Source of the DNA: CAMASH01 sp041746635
Lineage (GTDB): Bacteria > Verrucomicrobiota > Verrucomicrobiia > Chthoniobacterales > Terrimicrobiaceae
NCBI GenBank assembly: GCA_041746635.1
Contig: JBGTGQ010000026.1
Coordinates: 51,352-115,351 of the forward strand
Direction of reading: 5' to 3'
DNA length: 64,000 nt
Made by a program: the position numbers and the translations under genes
Part shown: positions 25,973-35,904 of the stretch, one piece after another
Layout of the letters: each line of letters begins with the position of its first letter
Numbering within the stretch: the first letter of the stretch is position 1
Notes under the pieces: generated by a model
Seen by the model: only the letters and a program-made list of their open reading frames with translations
Database searches by the model: none
Told to the model about the DNA's origin: nothing

Positions 25973-26926
25973 CTCCTGTACCCGCCCCATTTTGCGGAAT
26001 TTGTCGTAACGGGCCTGGAGCATTTTTTCCACCAGGACCTTCTCCAAACCGCGCAATGCGGTGGCAATGGCTTCCCGAAGATTGCGGGCGGCTTGGTCGG
26101 GATCGCGATGGGCACCGCCCAGCGGTTCGGGCACAACGTCGTCGATGATGTCGAGCTTAAGCAACTCGGCGGCATTGAGCTTGAGGGCCGCCGCCGCTTC
26201 GGGGGCATGCTTGCGGTGTTTCCAAAGAATGGCCGCGCAGCCTTCCGGACTGATGACCGAATAATAGGCGTTTTCGAGCATGAGGACGCGATCCGCCACG
26301 CCAATGCCGAGCGCGCCACCCGAGCCGCCCTCGCCAATCACAACGGCCACGATGGGCGTGCGCAGGACCATCATTTCGCGCAAGTTGACGGCGATGGCCT
26401 CGGCGATGTGGCGTTCCTCGGCCCCGACGCCGGGATAGGCGCCGGGAGTGTCGATGAGACAGACGACGGGAAGTTTGAATTTCTCGGCCAGACGCATGAG
26501 ACGAAGGGCCTTGCGGTAGCCTTCGGGGTGCGGGCTGCCGAAGTTGCGCAAGAGATTCTCTTTCACGTCGCGGCCTTTTTGCTGGCCGATGACCACACAT
26601 TTGATGCCGTCAATTTTCGCCATCCCGGCGGGCATGGAGGCGTCATCGCTGTAGAGACGATCACCTTTGAGTTCGACAAAATCGGTGAAGGCCAGCCCGA
26701 CATAATCAAGAAAAAACGGCCGGGCGGAGTGGCGGGCGATCTGCACGCGCTGCCAGGCGGTGAGATTGGCATACACATCGCGTTTGGTGGCCTCGATTTT
26801 TTCCTGCATCATGCGCACTTCGGGGGCGAGGTTGATGTCCTGCCCGCGAACGTGGCTCTTGATTTCCTCAAGCTTCTGCTCGAGTTCGACGATGGGTTTT
26901 TCAAATTCAAGAATCTGGAGGTTCAT
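25970..26926 (-). CDS. accA: Acetyl-CoA carboxylase carboxyltransferase subunit alpha
   Basis: With AccD, transfers the carboxyl group from biotin carrier protein to acetyl-CoA, the first step of fatty-acid synthesis. The 318 residues match the family length. N-terminal helices (LEQKLEEIKSHVR) precede the crotonase-like fold with IDTPGAYPGVGAEERH and GEGGSGGALGIGVADRV, the oxyanion-hole and acyl-CoA-binding glycine motifs, then SVISPEGCAAILWK. No AccD gene is nearby. It begins 9 bp after the LysM-protein gene and runs toward the dsbD-like gene in the same direction. Confidence 0.96.
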   Translation of the reverse strand: MNLQILEFEKPIVELEQKLEEIKSHVRGQDINLAPEVRMMQEKIEATKRDVYANLTAWQRVQIARHSARPFFLDYVGLAFTDFVELKGDRLYSDDASMPAGMAKIDGIKCVVIGQQKGRDVKENLLRNFGSPHPEGYRKALRLMRLAEKFKLPVVCLIDTPGAYPGVGAEERHIAEAIAVNLREMMVLRTPIVAVVIGEGGSGGALGIGVADRVLMLENAYYSVISPEGCAAILWKHRKHAPEAAAALKLNAAELLKLDIIDDVVPEPLGGAHRDPDQAARNLREAIATALRGLEKVLVEKMLQARYDKFRKMGRVQE

Positions 26927-26935
26927 GAAACGGCT

Positions 26936-27769
26936 TTAGTTGATGGTGACGGGACTGCCTTGGGAAACGAGAACAAAAATCTCCTCCATGTCGGCGGGGG
27001 AAAGAATGATGCCGGCCGGCGCGGAGCCATCCGCCTCCGAAAGTCCGCGCAGGGCCACGCCGCTGGTGCCGAGCATGAGCCAGCGTTCGCTGCCGGGATA
27101 ATTTTTGTCGCCGAAGGGCACGCGGATTGTGCCCTGCAGTGCGAGTTTGTCCGCGACCTTGGTCTTGATGGGTGCGGCACTGCCGGGGATTTTGACCGAC
27201 GTGGCGGGATATTCCTTGAAGAACTCGCCGTGGTTGAAAACCGTGACCGTGCGGGCTTGGCGATCGACCACGATGCTGGTGTCCAACTGCGGAATGAGCA
27301 GCGTCTGACCGATCTTGAGATTGATGGATTCGAGGTTGTTGGCGCGAAAGATCAACTCGGCGTTGCTTTTGAACTTGGAGGCGATTCTGACCAGGGAATC
27401 GCCCTTGACCACGGCGTAGGAGGCTTTGTTGGTCGTTTCGGTAGGCGAGAAAACCCGGCCGGCGTTGATCTCGCCCAGAGCAGACTTGGCCGCCGGCGCG
27501 TTGGGCGCGTCGGGAAAACCGCGAATGAATTCCGCCAAGGCCACCCGGGCCCCCTCGATGTCACCGGATTGTTGCAGCGAAACCGCCTTGTTGTAAGCGG
27601 GCAGGCTGTAGTCGGGGATCGGCGTTGGAGCGGCCTGGACGAGTTTGGCGGCCTTGTCTTCCCGGTCGAGTTCCTGCGGTTTCCAGTAGAGTTCGTAGGC
27701 AAAATAGGCGGCACCGCCAAAAATCAGCCCGACCAGCACGAGAATCGTTAGGATGCGAAAAATGGACAT
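26936..27769 (-). CDS. Membrane-anchored LysM protein with degenerate L,D-transpeptidase-like domain
   Basis: A 277-residue protein: N-terminal transmembrane anchor (about 5-27), a helical repeat-like stretch (45-105), a LysM peptidoglycan-binding module (about 117-160, VVKGDSLVRIASKF ... IGQTLLIP), and a C-terminal domain shaped like a YkuD L,D-transpeptidase. The latter keeps VDRQARTVTVFNHGEFFKEYP at the start and ends ADMEEIFVLVSQGSPVTI, which corresponds to the family's final helix and strand. The catalytic HGT...SHGCI region is replaced by RGLSEADGSAPAGIIL, so the cysteine and histidine are missing. It probably binds but does not cross-link peptidoglycan. It lies 9 bp upstream of accA. 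Confidence 0.75.
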   Translation of the reverse strand: MSIFRILTILVLVGLIFGGAAYFAYELYWKPQELDREDKAAKLVQAAPTPIPDYSLPAYNKAVSLQQSGDIEGARVALAEFIRGFPDAPNAPAAKSALGEINAGRVFSPTETTNKASYAVVKGDSLVRIASKFKSNAELIFRANNLESINLKIGQTLLIPQLDTSIVVDRQARTVTVFNHGEFFKEYPATSVKIPGSAAPIKTKVADKLALQGTIRVPFGDKNYPGSERWLMLGTSGVALRGLSEADGSAPAGIILSPADMEEIFVLVSQGSPVTIN

Positions 27770-27838
27770 GGCCGCAGGAAAGTTGCGTAGAGGATTAAAG
27801 CGGCTTCCGCAGGGCTTGGAAACCTGAAATGCAGCTGC

Positions 27839-28363
27839 TCAAAGGAGGCCGCGCCGTTTCCATTCGTCCATGTTCTCACCGGCGGAACGCTGGATCAGGT
27901 CCATGGTGAACTTGAGCAGGCAAACTTCCCAAGCGTCATCCACCCCGGAAATGAGGGCGGAGGCGGGGTCTTTTTTTGATGTCATGTCCTCCTGCAAGCG
28001 GCCGAGGACAACTTCCATCGAGTCGCGCACCACACTTTGCTCGAAGTCGGTTTTCTTGAACTCAAAACCGTAGCGGAGGATTTTGAACGTCTGCGCATTT
28101 TCCTGCATCCAGTCGGCATATTCGCGGGCCGACTCGCCGAAGCCGTCCAGGAACAGTTTGCTGAAATGGTGGGGCGAGACAATGCGCGGCCGCTCCGCCT
28201 CGATCCTTCCGCCCCGAATACGCACGGCATTGACCTCATCCATCAATTCGCTCACCAGCAAAAACCTGAAGGTGGTCGACCCAAAGGTCTCGATGACGCG
28301 CTCCGGCTGCACCACCACACGGGTGCTTTCCATGGCGTATCGAAAATCGTGCTCCTCAATCAT
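27839..28363 (-). CDS. Conserved-looking protein of unknown function
   Basis: A 174-residue soluble, acidic, mostly helical protein from the ATG at 28363; a TTG at 28420 would add 19 residues (including FYCAPPSPPYDL) but places the start against the divergent ispH promoter. Features include ERVIETFGSTTFRFLLVSEL and a C-terminal WEVCLLKFTMDLIQRSAGEN helix. No signal peptide, membrane segment or known catalytic motif is recognised. Codon use matches neighbours, so it looks like a real gene. Its function cannot be assigned. Confidence 0.65.
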   Translation of the reverse strand: MIEEHDFRYAMESTRVVVQPERVIETFGSTTFRFLLVSELMDEVNAVRIRGGRIEAERPRIVSPHHFSKLFLDGFGESAREYADWMQENAQTFKILRYGFEFKKTDFEQSVVRDSMEVVLGRLQEDMTSKKDPASALISGVDDAWEVCLLKFTMDLIQRSAGENMDEWKRRGLL

Positions 28364-28413
28364 CCGGAGATCATACGGAGGCGAAGGCGGGGCGCAATAG
28401 AAGTTGTGGGGAT

Positions 28414-28442
28414 TTGACAACCCGGGGATTTCTGCTTTTTAC
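28414..28442 (+). promoter_or_regulatory. Possible sigma-70 promoter for ispH
   Basis: A perfect TTGACA (28414-28419) is followed 17 bp later by TTTTAC (28437-28442), a weak -10 match. Transcription would begin only a few bases before the ispH ATG, giving a very short or absent leader. The -10 mismatch keeps confidence low. Confidence 0.3.
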
Positions 28443-28450
28443 GACACTCA

Positions 28451-29668
28451 ATGAGCACCGATGCCGTCCCCGTCCCCCGCCCCGCGCGGGTGAATCTTCG
28501 TACCCCGGATGTGATGTCCCGGGTGCAGGCCGAGGTGGAGAGCCACTATCGGAGCGAGGCGGTTGAACGCATCCGCGCCCAGGGCGGTGTCATGCAGCAG
28601 GGCGGGACGGTCATCCGGCTGGCCAAGCAATTCGGGTTTTGCTACGGGGTCGAACGGGCCATCGATCTGGCCTATGCGGCCCGGAAGGTTTTTCCCGCGC
28701 AGCGGATTTTCCTGCTGGGGGAAATTATCCACAACCCCGATGTGAACGCGCAAATTTCGGCCATGGGCATCTTGCATTTGGAAGCCCGTCCGACTGATGC
28801 GGACATCGCCGCTCTCACGCCGGAGGATGTCGTCATCGTCCCTGCCTTCGGGGCGGAAGTCGCCACGGTGGACGCGGTAAGAACCCGCGGATGCCAGATC
28901 GTGGACACCACCTGTGGCGACGTGATGAGCGTTTGGAAACGTGTCCGACAAAACGCCACCGAGCAGGTCACCAGCGTCATTCACGGCAAGGCCGCGCATG
29001 AGGAGACCCGCGCCACCGCCTCGCGGGCTCTTGGCCCCAAGACCGGCGGCCAATACCTCATCGTGCTCGACACGGCCGAAGCCGATCGGGTTTGCGAATA
29101 CATTCGCCGGGGCGGGGACAAGGCGGCTTTTCTTGCTCACTTTCAAAACGCCCATTCCCCCGGCTTCGATCCCAATCTTCATTTGCGCCAGATCGGCGTC
29201 GCGAATCAGACCACCATGCTGCGTAGCGAAACCGAGGAAATCCAGAAGCGCATTCGCGAGGCCATCGTGGCGCGCGACGGCGGCAGTTCGGCAAATTTCC
29301 GGTATTTCGATACCATCTGCGGCGCGACCCAGGAACGGCAGGACGCGCTGTTTCAACTCCTCGACGAATCCCTCGATCTCCTCATTGTGGTGGGAGGATA
29401 CAACAGCTCGAACACCTCGCACCTCGTGGAAATCGGCGAGAAAAAACTCCCCACTTGGTTCATCCGTAATGCCGATTGCATGATCTCCCCGGAGGAAATC
29501 CGCCACTTTAACATTCACGAAAAATCCGAATCCGTGAGCCGGGACTGGTTGCCCGACAAGGCCCTGCTTACCGTCGGCATCACCGCCGGGGCCAGCTGTC
29601 CGAACAACCTGATCGAGGACACGATTAACCGCGTGTTGGAATTTCGCGGTCGGAAAGTCAGCGGATAA
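28451..29668 (+). CDS. ispH: 4-hydroxy-3-methylbut-2-enyl diphosphate reductase
   Basis: Last enzyme of the MEP isoprenoid pathway, a [4Fe-4S] reductase producing IPP and DMAPP. The three cluster ligands are C64 (FGFCYGVERA), C155 (DTTCGD) and C383 (TAGASCPNN). SSNTSHLVEI is the substrate-diphosphate-binding region. At 405 residues it is longer than the E. coli-type enzyme (about 316) and resembles the cyanobacterial/plant-type with extra N-terminal residues and a central insert (NATEQVTSVIHGKAAHEE). The 3' end overlaps the convergent GT-B-like gene by 11 bp. Confidence 0.94.
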   Translation: MSTDAVPVPRPARVNLRTPDVMSRVQAEVESHYRSEAVERIRAQGGVMQQGGTVIRLAKQFGFCYGVERAIDLAYAARKVFPAQRIFLLGEIIHNPDVNAQISAMGILHLEARPTDADIAALTPEDVVIVPAFGAEVATVDAVRTRGCQIVDTTCGDVMSVWKRVRQNATEQVTSVIHGKAAHEETRATASRALGPKTGGQYLIVLDTAEADRVCEYIRRGGDKAAFLAHFQNAHSPGFDPNLHLRQIGVANQTTMLRSETEEIQKRIREAIVARDGGSSANFRYFDTICGATQERQDALFQLLDESLDLLIVVGGYNSSNTSHLVEIGEKKLPTWFIRNADCMISPEEIRHFNIHEKSESVSRDWLPDKALLTVGITAGASCPNNLIEDTINRVLEFRGRKVSG

Positions 29669-30626
29669 GTTTTCCCAACTCCGCCGCGATCACGGAAAAG
29701 CTGAGTTTTTCCCATGCCGCCGCACGGCTTTTTTCGATCTCCGCCGCATAGGTCTCATCCTCCGCCAGCAAGGTTGCCAGCGTTGTCCCCAACTGGGCCG
29801 GGTCCCGGCCGATGCCGTTGAGATTTGCAAAGGCCAGCCGTTCCACCGCTCCGTCGCCGCCGACGCACGGAAGCCGACAGAGCAAGGCATCGCCCGCCAC
29901 TTGGCCCGGCACCGCGCTGCGATCCAATTGAAAGACCACCCGGTGCCGCGCCATCAGACCCAGATATTCGGCGTAAGGAAGCGGTCCGTGAATCACGGAA
30001 ATTTCGCGCGAAATCGACCGCAGCAGACGGTCCCCCGCCCCGTCGGTGCTGATCACCGTAACCGGAACACCTAAACGACATGCCAGGGAGACGGCGAGGT
30101 AATGATTGCGGGAGGGAATATCAAACTCACGGGTGCCGATAAAAATCCCGCCGCGTTGCTCTATGGGCACGCTGAAATTCCAGGCCTCCTCTTCCACGGG
30201 ATACGGCGTTGGCACGAATCCGCCCGCCCGGCATCCAGCCGATTGATAAAGCGAGACCAACTCCGGCGTGCTGGAAATAAAACCGTCGGCCTCCAGGCAC
30301 AGGGCGATAAATTTTTCATGGTGCCGGGCGTAGGCCAGACACTCCGCCACTTGGTGAAGGCCGGATTCCTTCCACGAAATGAAGACGCGCAGGCCGCGAA
30401 TTTTCAATTCCTGGACGGAATGAAGCGCCGCCGACAGGCCGCTTTTACGCAGCAAGACGAGCACGACGCGAACTTCGACCGGGATTTGCTTCGCCGTTTG
30501 ATAAAAGCCCCCACAGCAACAGGCGGCATAGGCATGGTAATTGACCGGCGCATGGCCGGGCTCGGTGGGGGAGCCCGCCCCGTGGGAAAATAAGCGCGTT
30601 TGGTCGTTTCCGCCGGGATTGAGCAC
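29658..30626 (-). CDS. GT-B-like glycosyltransferase-type protein
   Basis: A 322-residue protein. The N-terminal part (VLNPGGNDQTRLF, then APVNYHAYAACCCGGFYQ) is followed by a Rossmann-like segment and a C-terminal half with GIFIGTREFDIPSRNHYLAV, PVTVISTDGAGDRL and QVAGDALLCRLPCVGGDGAVE, the last resembling the donor-site region of GT-B enzymes. No specific family can be named. The GTG at 30626 is chosen because upstream in-frame sequence to the ATG at 30707 consists of a translated double-hairpin repeat. It is the last gene of the run rhomboid-like / DUF2270 / mazG. Confidence 0.6.
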   Translation of the reverse strand: MLNPGGNDQTRLFSHGAGSPTEPGHAPVNYHAYAACCCGGFYQTAKQIPVEVRVVLVLLRKSGLSAALHSVQELKIRGLRVFISWKESGLHQVAECLAYARHHEKFIALCLEADGFISSTPELVSLYQSAGCRAGGFVPTPYPVEEEAWNFSVPIEQRGGIFIGTREFDIPSRNHYLAVSLACRLGVPVTVISTDGAGDRLLRSISREISVIHGPLPYAEYLGLMARHRVVFQLDRSAVPGQVAGDALLCRLPCVGGDGAVERLAFANLNGIGRDPAQLGTTLATLLAEDETYAAEIEKSRAAAWEKLSFSVIAAELGKLIR

Positions 30627-30635
30627 GGCAAAAGT

Positions 30636-30689
30636 AGAAGCGGCCTCCGGCCGCTTATCCATCACGACAAGCGACCGGAGGTCGCTTCT
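30636..30689. repeat. Double-hairpin (BIME-like) palindromic element
   Basis: Two 19-nt palindromes, AAGCGGC-CTCCG-GCCGCTT (30638-30656) and AAGCGAC-CGGAG-GTCGCTT (30669-30687), flank a 12-nt spacer. The whole unit is also an inverted repeat with 19 of 21 paired positions. The right half encodes the last eight or so residues and stop codon of mazG, and the left half lies just upstream of the next gene's likely start. Confidence 0.75.
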
Positions 30690-31447
30690 GCTTTGTTCTT
30701 CTCCCATAATGCGTTCATTTCTTCGGGGGACGCCTCTTCGATCTTCCGCCCCTGCGCGATAATCTCCGCTTCCACTGCGCGGAATCGCCGGGTGAATTTT
30801 TTCGTGGAGAGAGTGAGGGCCGTCTCGCCGTCCACCTTGAGTTTTCTCGCCAGGTTCACCACCGTAAAAAGCAAATCGCCCAGTTCCTCCTCGATCGGAA
30901 CGGATTTTCCCAGCATCACGGCTTCGCGCAATTCGGAAATCTCCTCATCCACCTTGGCAAAGACCTCGGAGGCTTCCTTCCAATCGAACCCAACCCGCGC
31001 CGCCTTTTTTTGCACATTCTGCGCGCGCAAAAGAGCGGGCAACGCGGCGGGCAAGCCGTCCATGATGGAGGTGCGCTCGCCTTTTTCTTCGCGTTTGATT
31101 TGTTCCCACTGACGCAGCACCTCGGTGGAATTGCCCGCCTGGGCATCGCCAAAAACATGGGGATGACGCCGCACCAGTTTTTCGCAAATTTCTTCGACCA
31201 CTTCCTCAAAGGAAAACGCCTGGCGTTCCCCCGCCATGTGCGCATGCAGCACAACATGCAAAAGCAAATCCCCCAATTCCTCGCGCAGGTTGGCATCGTC
31301 CGCCATCTCGATGGCCTCGATCACCTCGTAGCATTCTTCCACCAGGGCGGTGCGCAGGCTTTCGTGCGTTTGCTCGCGATCCCACGGACAACCGTCCGGC
31401 GCTCGCAGACGGGCCACGATTTCCCGCAACCGTGAGACGTCGCTCAT
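30662..31447 (-). CDS. mazG: Nucleoside triphosphate pyrophosphohydrolase MazG
   Basis: Hydrolyses NTPs/dNTPs to NMP and pyrophosphate, cleansing damaged nucleotides or modulating ppGpp stress signalling. The 261-residue protein has two MazG domains. The first has CPWDREQTH (20-28), EECYEVIEAI (38-47) and EELGDLLLHVVLHA (56-69), the metal-binding EExxE and ExxD motifs; the second has VDEEISELREA and EELGDLLFTVVNLARK. Length fits E. coli MazG. The ATG at 31447-31445 overlaps the DUF2270 stop as ATGA. Its final residues (ATSGRLS) come from the palindromic repeat and are probably not conserved. Confidence 0.93.
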   Translation of the reverse strand: MSDVSRLREIVARLRAPDGCPWDREQTHESLRTALVEECYEVIEAIEMADDANLREELGDLLLHVVLHAHMAGERQAFSFEEVVEEICEKLVRRHPHVFGDAQAGNSTEVLRQWEQIKREEKGERTSIMDGLPAALPALLRAQNVQKKAARVGFDWKEASEVFAKVDEEISELREAVMLGKSVPIEEELGDLLFTVVNLARKLKVDGETALTLSTKKFTRRFRAVEAEIIAQGRKIEEASPEEMNALWEKNKAEATSGRLS

Positions 31448-32166
31448 ATCCGCCACAAGGAACTGTTGCTGGAACCAAATTCGCTGACCTCTTCCGAAGA
31501 CTTGCGCGCGACGTAAATCATCAGGCTGGTCACAATAACGATCGTTCCGATGTACACGAAGCAGGCGAACCAAGCGGGCAATTCGTGCACGGCCAGCGAA
31601 TGGTAAAAAACACTCCAGGAATTAATCGGTTCCTTGGCGTGAACGAAAATTTTCAGCGTCCAAGCCAGCATGATGATGGCAAAGATAAAGACGTAGTTGC
31701 GTTTCAGCCGCCGTCCCACCGCTTCCAGCTTGCTGATCTTGAAGGACGGCAAAATAAGATCTTCGCAGACGAGTCGCCGCCATTCGCCATCAAGCAGATT
31801 CTGACTCTGGGAAATCATCGGCACGAGAAAATGCGATTCCAGCATCCTCACCCGCCCGCGAAAGGCATCGTAAAACCGATACCGCCGCGCCTCGATCCAG
31901 AGCATGATCCAGACCAGAGCCAGATTGAAAAAGAACACGATGTGCGGCACTTGCGGATACGTGAAGGCCACCGTGATGATACCGGTCGAGCTCGTGATCG
32001 CCCACGTCGTCGTGACGTCGAGCCGCTGACGCCAGATCATGATGCGTCCCAGTTCGCCGCGATAAAAATGGATCATCGCGTTGACGTAACACGCGTCCTT
32101 CAGACTGGGCAGGGGCATGCCCGAGGTGTCGCTGCGGAATTCTTCGACCGGCGGCTCAGACATCAA
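31444..32166 (-). CDS. DUF2270-type membrane protein
   Basis: A 240-residue protein matching my memory of the DUF2270 family: MIHFYRGELGRIMIWRQRLD near the N-terminus, two transmembrane segments in the middle, WIEARRYRFYDAFRGRVRML after them, then WRRLVCEDLILPSFKISKLEA, and two more transmembrane segments near the C-terminus. The function of the family is unknown. The gene overlaps the rhomboid-like gene upstream and mazG downstream, each by ATGA, so the three are almost certainly co-translated. A link between membrane state and nucleotide housekeeping is conceivable but not shown. Confidence 0.8.
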   Translation of the reverse strand: MMSEPPVEEFRSDTSGMPLPSLKDACYVNAMIHFYRGELGRIMIWRQRLDVTTTWAITSSTGIITVAFTYPQVPHIVFFFNLALVWIMLWIEARRYRFYDAFRGRVRMLESHFLVPMISQSQNLLDGEWRRLVCEDLILPSFKISKLEAVGRRLKRNYVFIFAIIMLAWTLKIFVHAKEPINSWSVFYHSLAVHELPAWFACFVYIGTIVIVTSLMIYVARKSSEEVSEFGSSNSSLWRI

Positions 32167-33017
32167 TTCCGCCTCTCCTTTTCGAGGAGAGCGGTTCGCG
32201 CCCGCTCCAGGTTTTCTCGTTCGCTGCGCGTGAGGCTGCCGATGCCGTGCTTGGCGATTTTTTCCAGAATCGGATCGATGGAGTCATGCACGTCGGGCTT
32301 AAACTCGGCCTCGGGCGGCAACACCCGCAACTGACGGGCGGAATGTTTGCGTTGGAATAACCCCGCTAGGGCGGGCGTTTGCCATCCGCCCACACCCTCG
32401 AATTTCAGCCACAACGCAGCCACGGCCAGTCCCCACCAAAGCATCGCCAGCGCCGCCCAGGCACTGCCGGCGAGGCATTGCAGGGTATTGATGCCAAGAA
32501 GAATCAGCGCGATCCAGCGCGCCTCGATGCCAAAGAAAATCTCCGCGCGCGGATAAATTATGGCAAAGGCGAGAAAGATGGAAAAATTCAACGCTCCGGC
32601 TCCATAATAAACCGACGGAAGACCCAACAGGGCCAGCGCGGACAGAAGCACCGGCATGGCCACGAGCAAAATCCCGCACAGCCAGGCGAAGGAACGCCGT
32701 CCGAGGAACTTCTCCACCTCACAACCGAACCACGCAAACATGAAGAGCTGGAGCACAAAGAAAATGTCCGGCGGATTGATCAGGGCATAGGTGACGAACT
32801 GCCAGACGCTCAAATTTTCCACCACTCGACCGAAGGAAAACGCCAGGGGCGCGAGAAAATGATTGGCCTCCACGATCGGCCCCCCCACCGCCATGGCCAG
32901 CGAAGTCAGGATCATCGCAATGGCCTGCACCCCGGCCAGAACGGTCGCCAGATAGACCGGAACCCGGCCCACCCAAGTGAGGGGTTCGCAGTGCTCGAAA
33001 TTCCGGTTCGCGATCAT
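32163..33017 (-). CDS. Rhomboid-like membrane protein, catalytic serine missing
   Basis: A 284-residue protein with about six hydrophobic helices in the rhomboid order. FVLQLFMFAWFGCEVEKFLG fits the helix 2-3 region, but the GxSG motif of helix 4 is replaced by YYGAGALNFSIF and helix 6 has no AHxGG. A soluble tail (IDPILEKIAKHGIGSLTRSE) is like the short C-terminal domain found on many bacterial rhomboids. It is therefore likely a pseudoprotease that binds membrane proteins without cutting them. It heads an operon with DUF2270 and mazG; the space upstream is shared with divergent pckG. Confidence 0.7.
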   Translation of the reverse strand: MIANRNFEHCEPLTWVGRVPVYLATVLAGVQAIAMILTSLAMAVGGPIVEANHFLAPLAFSFGRVVENLSVWQFVTYALINPPDIFFVLQLFMFAWFGCEVEKFLGRRSFAWLCGILLVAMPVLLSALALLGLPSVYYGAGALNFSIFLAFAIIYPRAEIFFGIEARWIALILLGINTLQCLAGSAWAALAMLWWGLAVAALWLKFEGVGGWQTPALAGLFQRKHSARQLRVLPPEAEFKPDVHDSIDPILEKIAKHGIGSLTRSERENLERARTALLEKERRN

Positions 33018-33101
33018 TCCTTTTGGAAGTTTAATTCTCTACAAACCGTGAAACAAGAAGGAAACTTTCTCCCACGAGGAATTTGCTAGCAGTTCTGCCA
33101 C

Positions 33102-33107
33102 TATAAG
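33102..33107 (+). promoter_or_regulatory. Possible -10 element of pckG
   Basis: TATAAG lies 20 bp before the pckG ATG in an AT-rich stretch. No good -35 hexamer is visible at the right distance, so this is a suggestion only. Confidence 0.25.
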
Positions 33108-33127
33108 ATTGTCTAATAAATGAAAAT

Positions 33128-34966
<1,839 letters not shown>

Positions 34967-35171
34967 GTTCTTCCGAGTGGGACGGAATCTGGTGTTGGAG
35001 TCCAGCCTTTAGTGCCTGTCTGAAAATGAGCGAAAGCAAGTCAAGAGATTCTGCGGAGCATGAGACGAGTTATGGAAACTAGGGGTCAGTGTGCATTTTC
35101 TTGCATTTTGCCAAGATTGATTTGGAAGGAACTGCTAGTTTCCCCTCTTCAAACAACCAGTCGGCCGCAAG

Positions 35172-35345
35172 ATGCGCCCTCCGGCGGGCGAGACGCCCAT
35201 CCATTCGATTCAAGAGCTCTTAGGCCATTCCGACGTGCGGACGACGGAAATCTACACGCAGCTGGCCAAGGCCATGCGCGGCGAGATTACCAGTCCGTTG
35301 GACGATTTGTTGAGCGAGCGTCGCGAGAAAAAGCGAAGTCGGTTT
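35172..35345 (+). pseudogene. Tyrosine recombinase (integrase) C-terminal remnant
   Basis: The reading frame contains IQELLGHSDVRTTEIYTQ, the end of the catalytic domain of tyrosine recombinases: the LGHSDVRTT box with its histidine, and the active-site tyrosine in IYT. Only about 40 codons resemble a recombinase; no upstream Arg-Lys-H-x-x-R region can be found in any frame. It is a fossil of a past insertion between pckG and the VWA genes. Confidence 0.7.
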
Positions 35346-35390
35346 CGCATCTTTGAACCTCATTTTGGGCAACTGAAAAGCCATTGTGGG

Positions 35391-35415
35391 GGTTGGAGTT
35401 CCCGCTTCAGCGTGT
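35391..35415. repeat. GTTGGAGTTC-CGCTTCAGCG hairpin repeat, copy A
   Basis: Differs by only two or three bases from 61975-61999 over 25 positions. The right half (CGCTTCAGCG) can form a short hairpin. A more degenerate relative, TGTTGGAGTCCAGCCTTTAG, lies at 34993-35012. Confidence 0.55.
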
Positions 35416-35504
35416 GCTTTTCGAAGCAGAGTGGTTTGGGAGAGGATATTTCCACTCAGAGAGCACAGGCATCTTGCCCAATTCCGTGGTCTTGGGAGTT
35501 TTTT

Positions 35505-35609
35505 AACCGCAGATTTTCGCCGATGATCGCAGATCAATAATTTTCTTAAAGCGATGACTTTCAACGATATTTGATTTGAATCTGCGGAAATTTGCGGACA
35601 TCTGCGATT
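35505..35609. repeat. Inverted pair of CGCAGAT-periodic elements
   Basis: AACCGCAGATTTTCGCCGAT with GATCGCAGAT (35505-35535) is an approximate reverse complement of AATCTGCGGAAATTTGCGG with ACATCTGCG (35579-35609). Each arm has internal 10-11 nt periodicity. About 43 nt separate the arms. Confidence 0.55.
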
Positions 35610-35904
35610 ACCTCTTTTCCCGCTAAAGCAACAGCACTAGGAAGGGAAAGAAATGAGAGGGGAGCGAATCGCTGGCTGGTCGATTAATGCGAGGGAGGGC
35701 CCGACACCGTCCGAGCCGAGTTATAAATGGGCTCACACGAGGGTTCACGCTCCACTTGTTGGCGTTACGCTCGGATCAGGTGCGCGGTTGCTCGCTTGCC
35801 TCGGCTGCGTGGGCATCGTATCAATCGCGAATGCCACGGCTAGGGACCTCGTATTTTCCGGGAGATGATCCGGGGGGTGGTTGGCGGGAGAAGGGATTTG
35901 CGGC

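Larger units (their letters stand above)
34967..35904. other. Gene-poor scar with integrase remnant and several repeats
   Basis: About 940 bp with no intact gene. It holds TGTTGGAGTCCAGCCTTTAG (34993-35012), the integrase remnant, a hairpin of the same repeat family (35391-35415), an inverted pair of CGCAGAT-type periodic repeats (35505-35535 and 35579-35609), and about 260 bp (35640-35900) in which short open frames exist on both strands but none looks like a protein family I know. Confidence 0.6.

Noticed and set aside
35640..35880. A small gene or structured RNA in the scar before the VWA genes
   Set aside because: Short frames exist on both strands but lack family resemblance, and no convincing tRNA or riboswitch fold can be drawn by eye.
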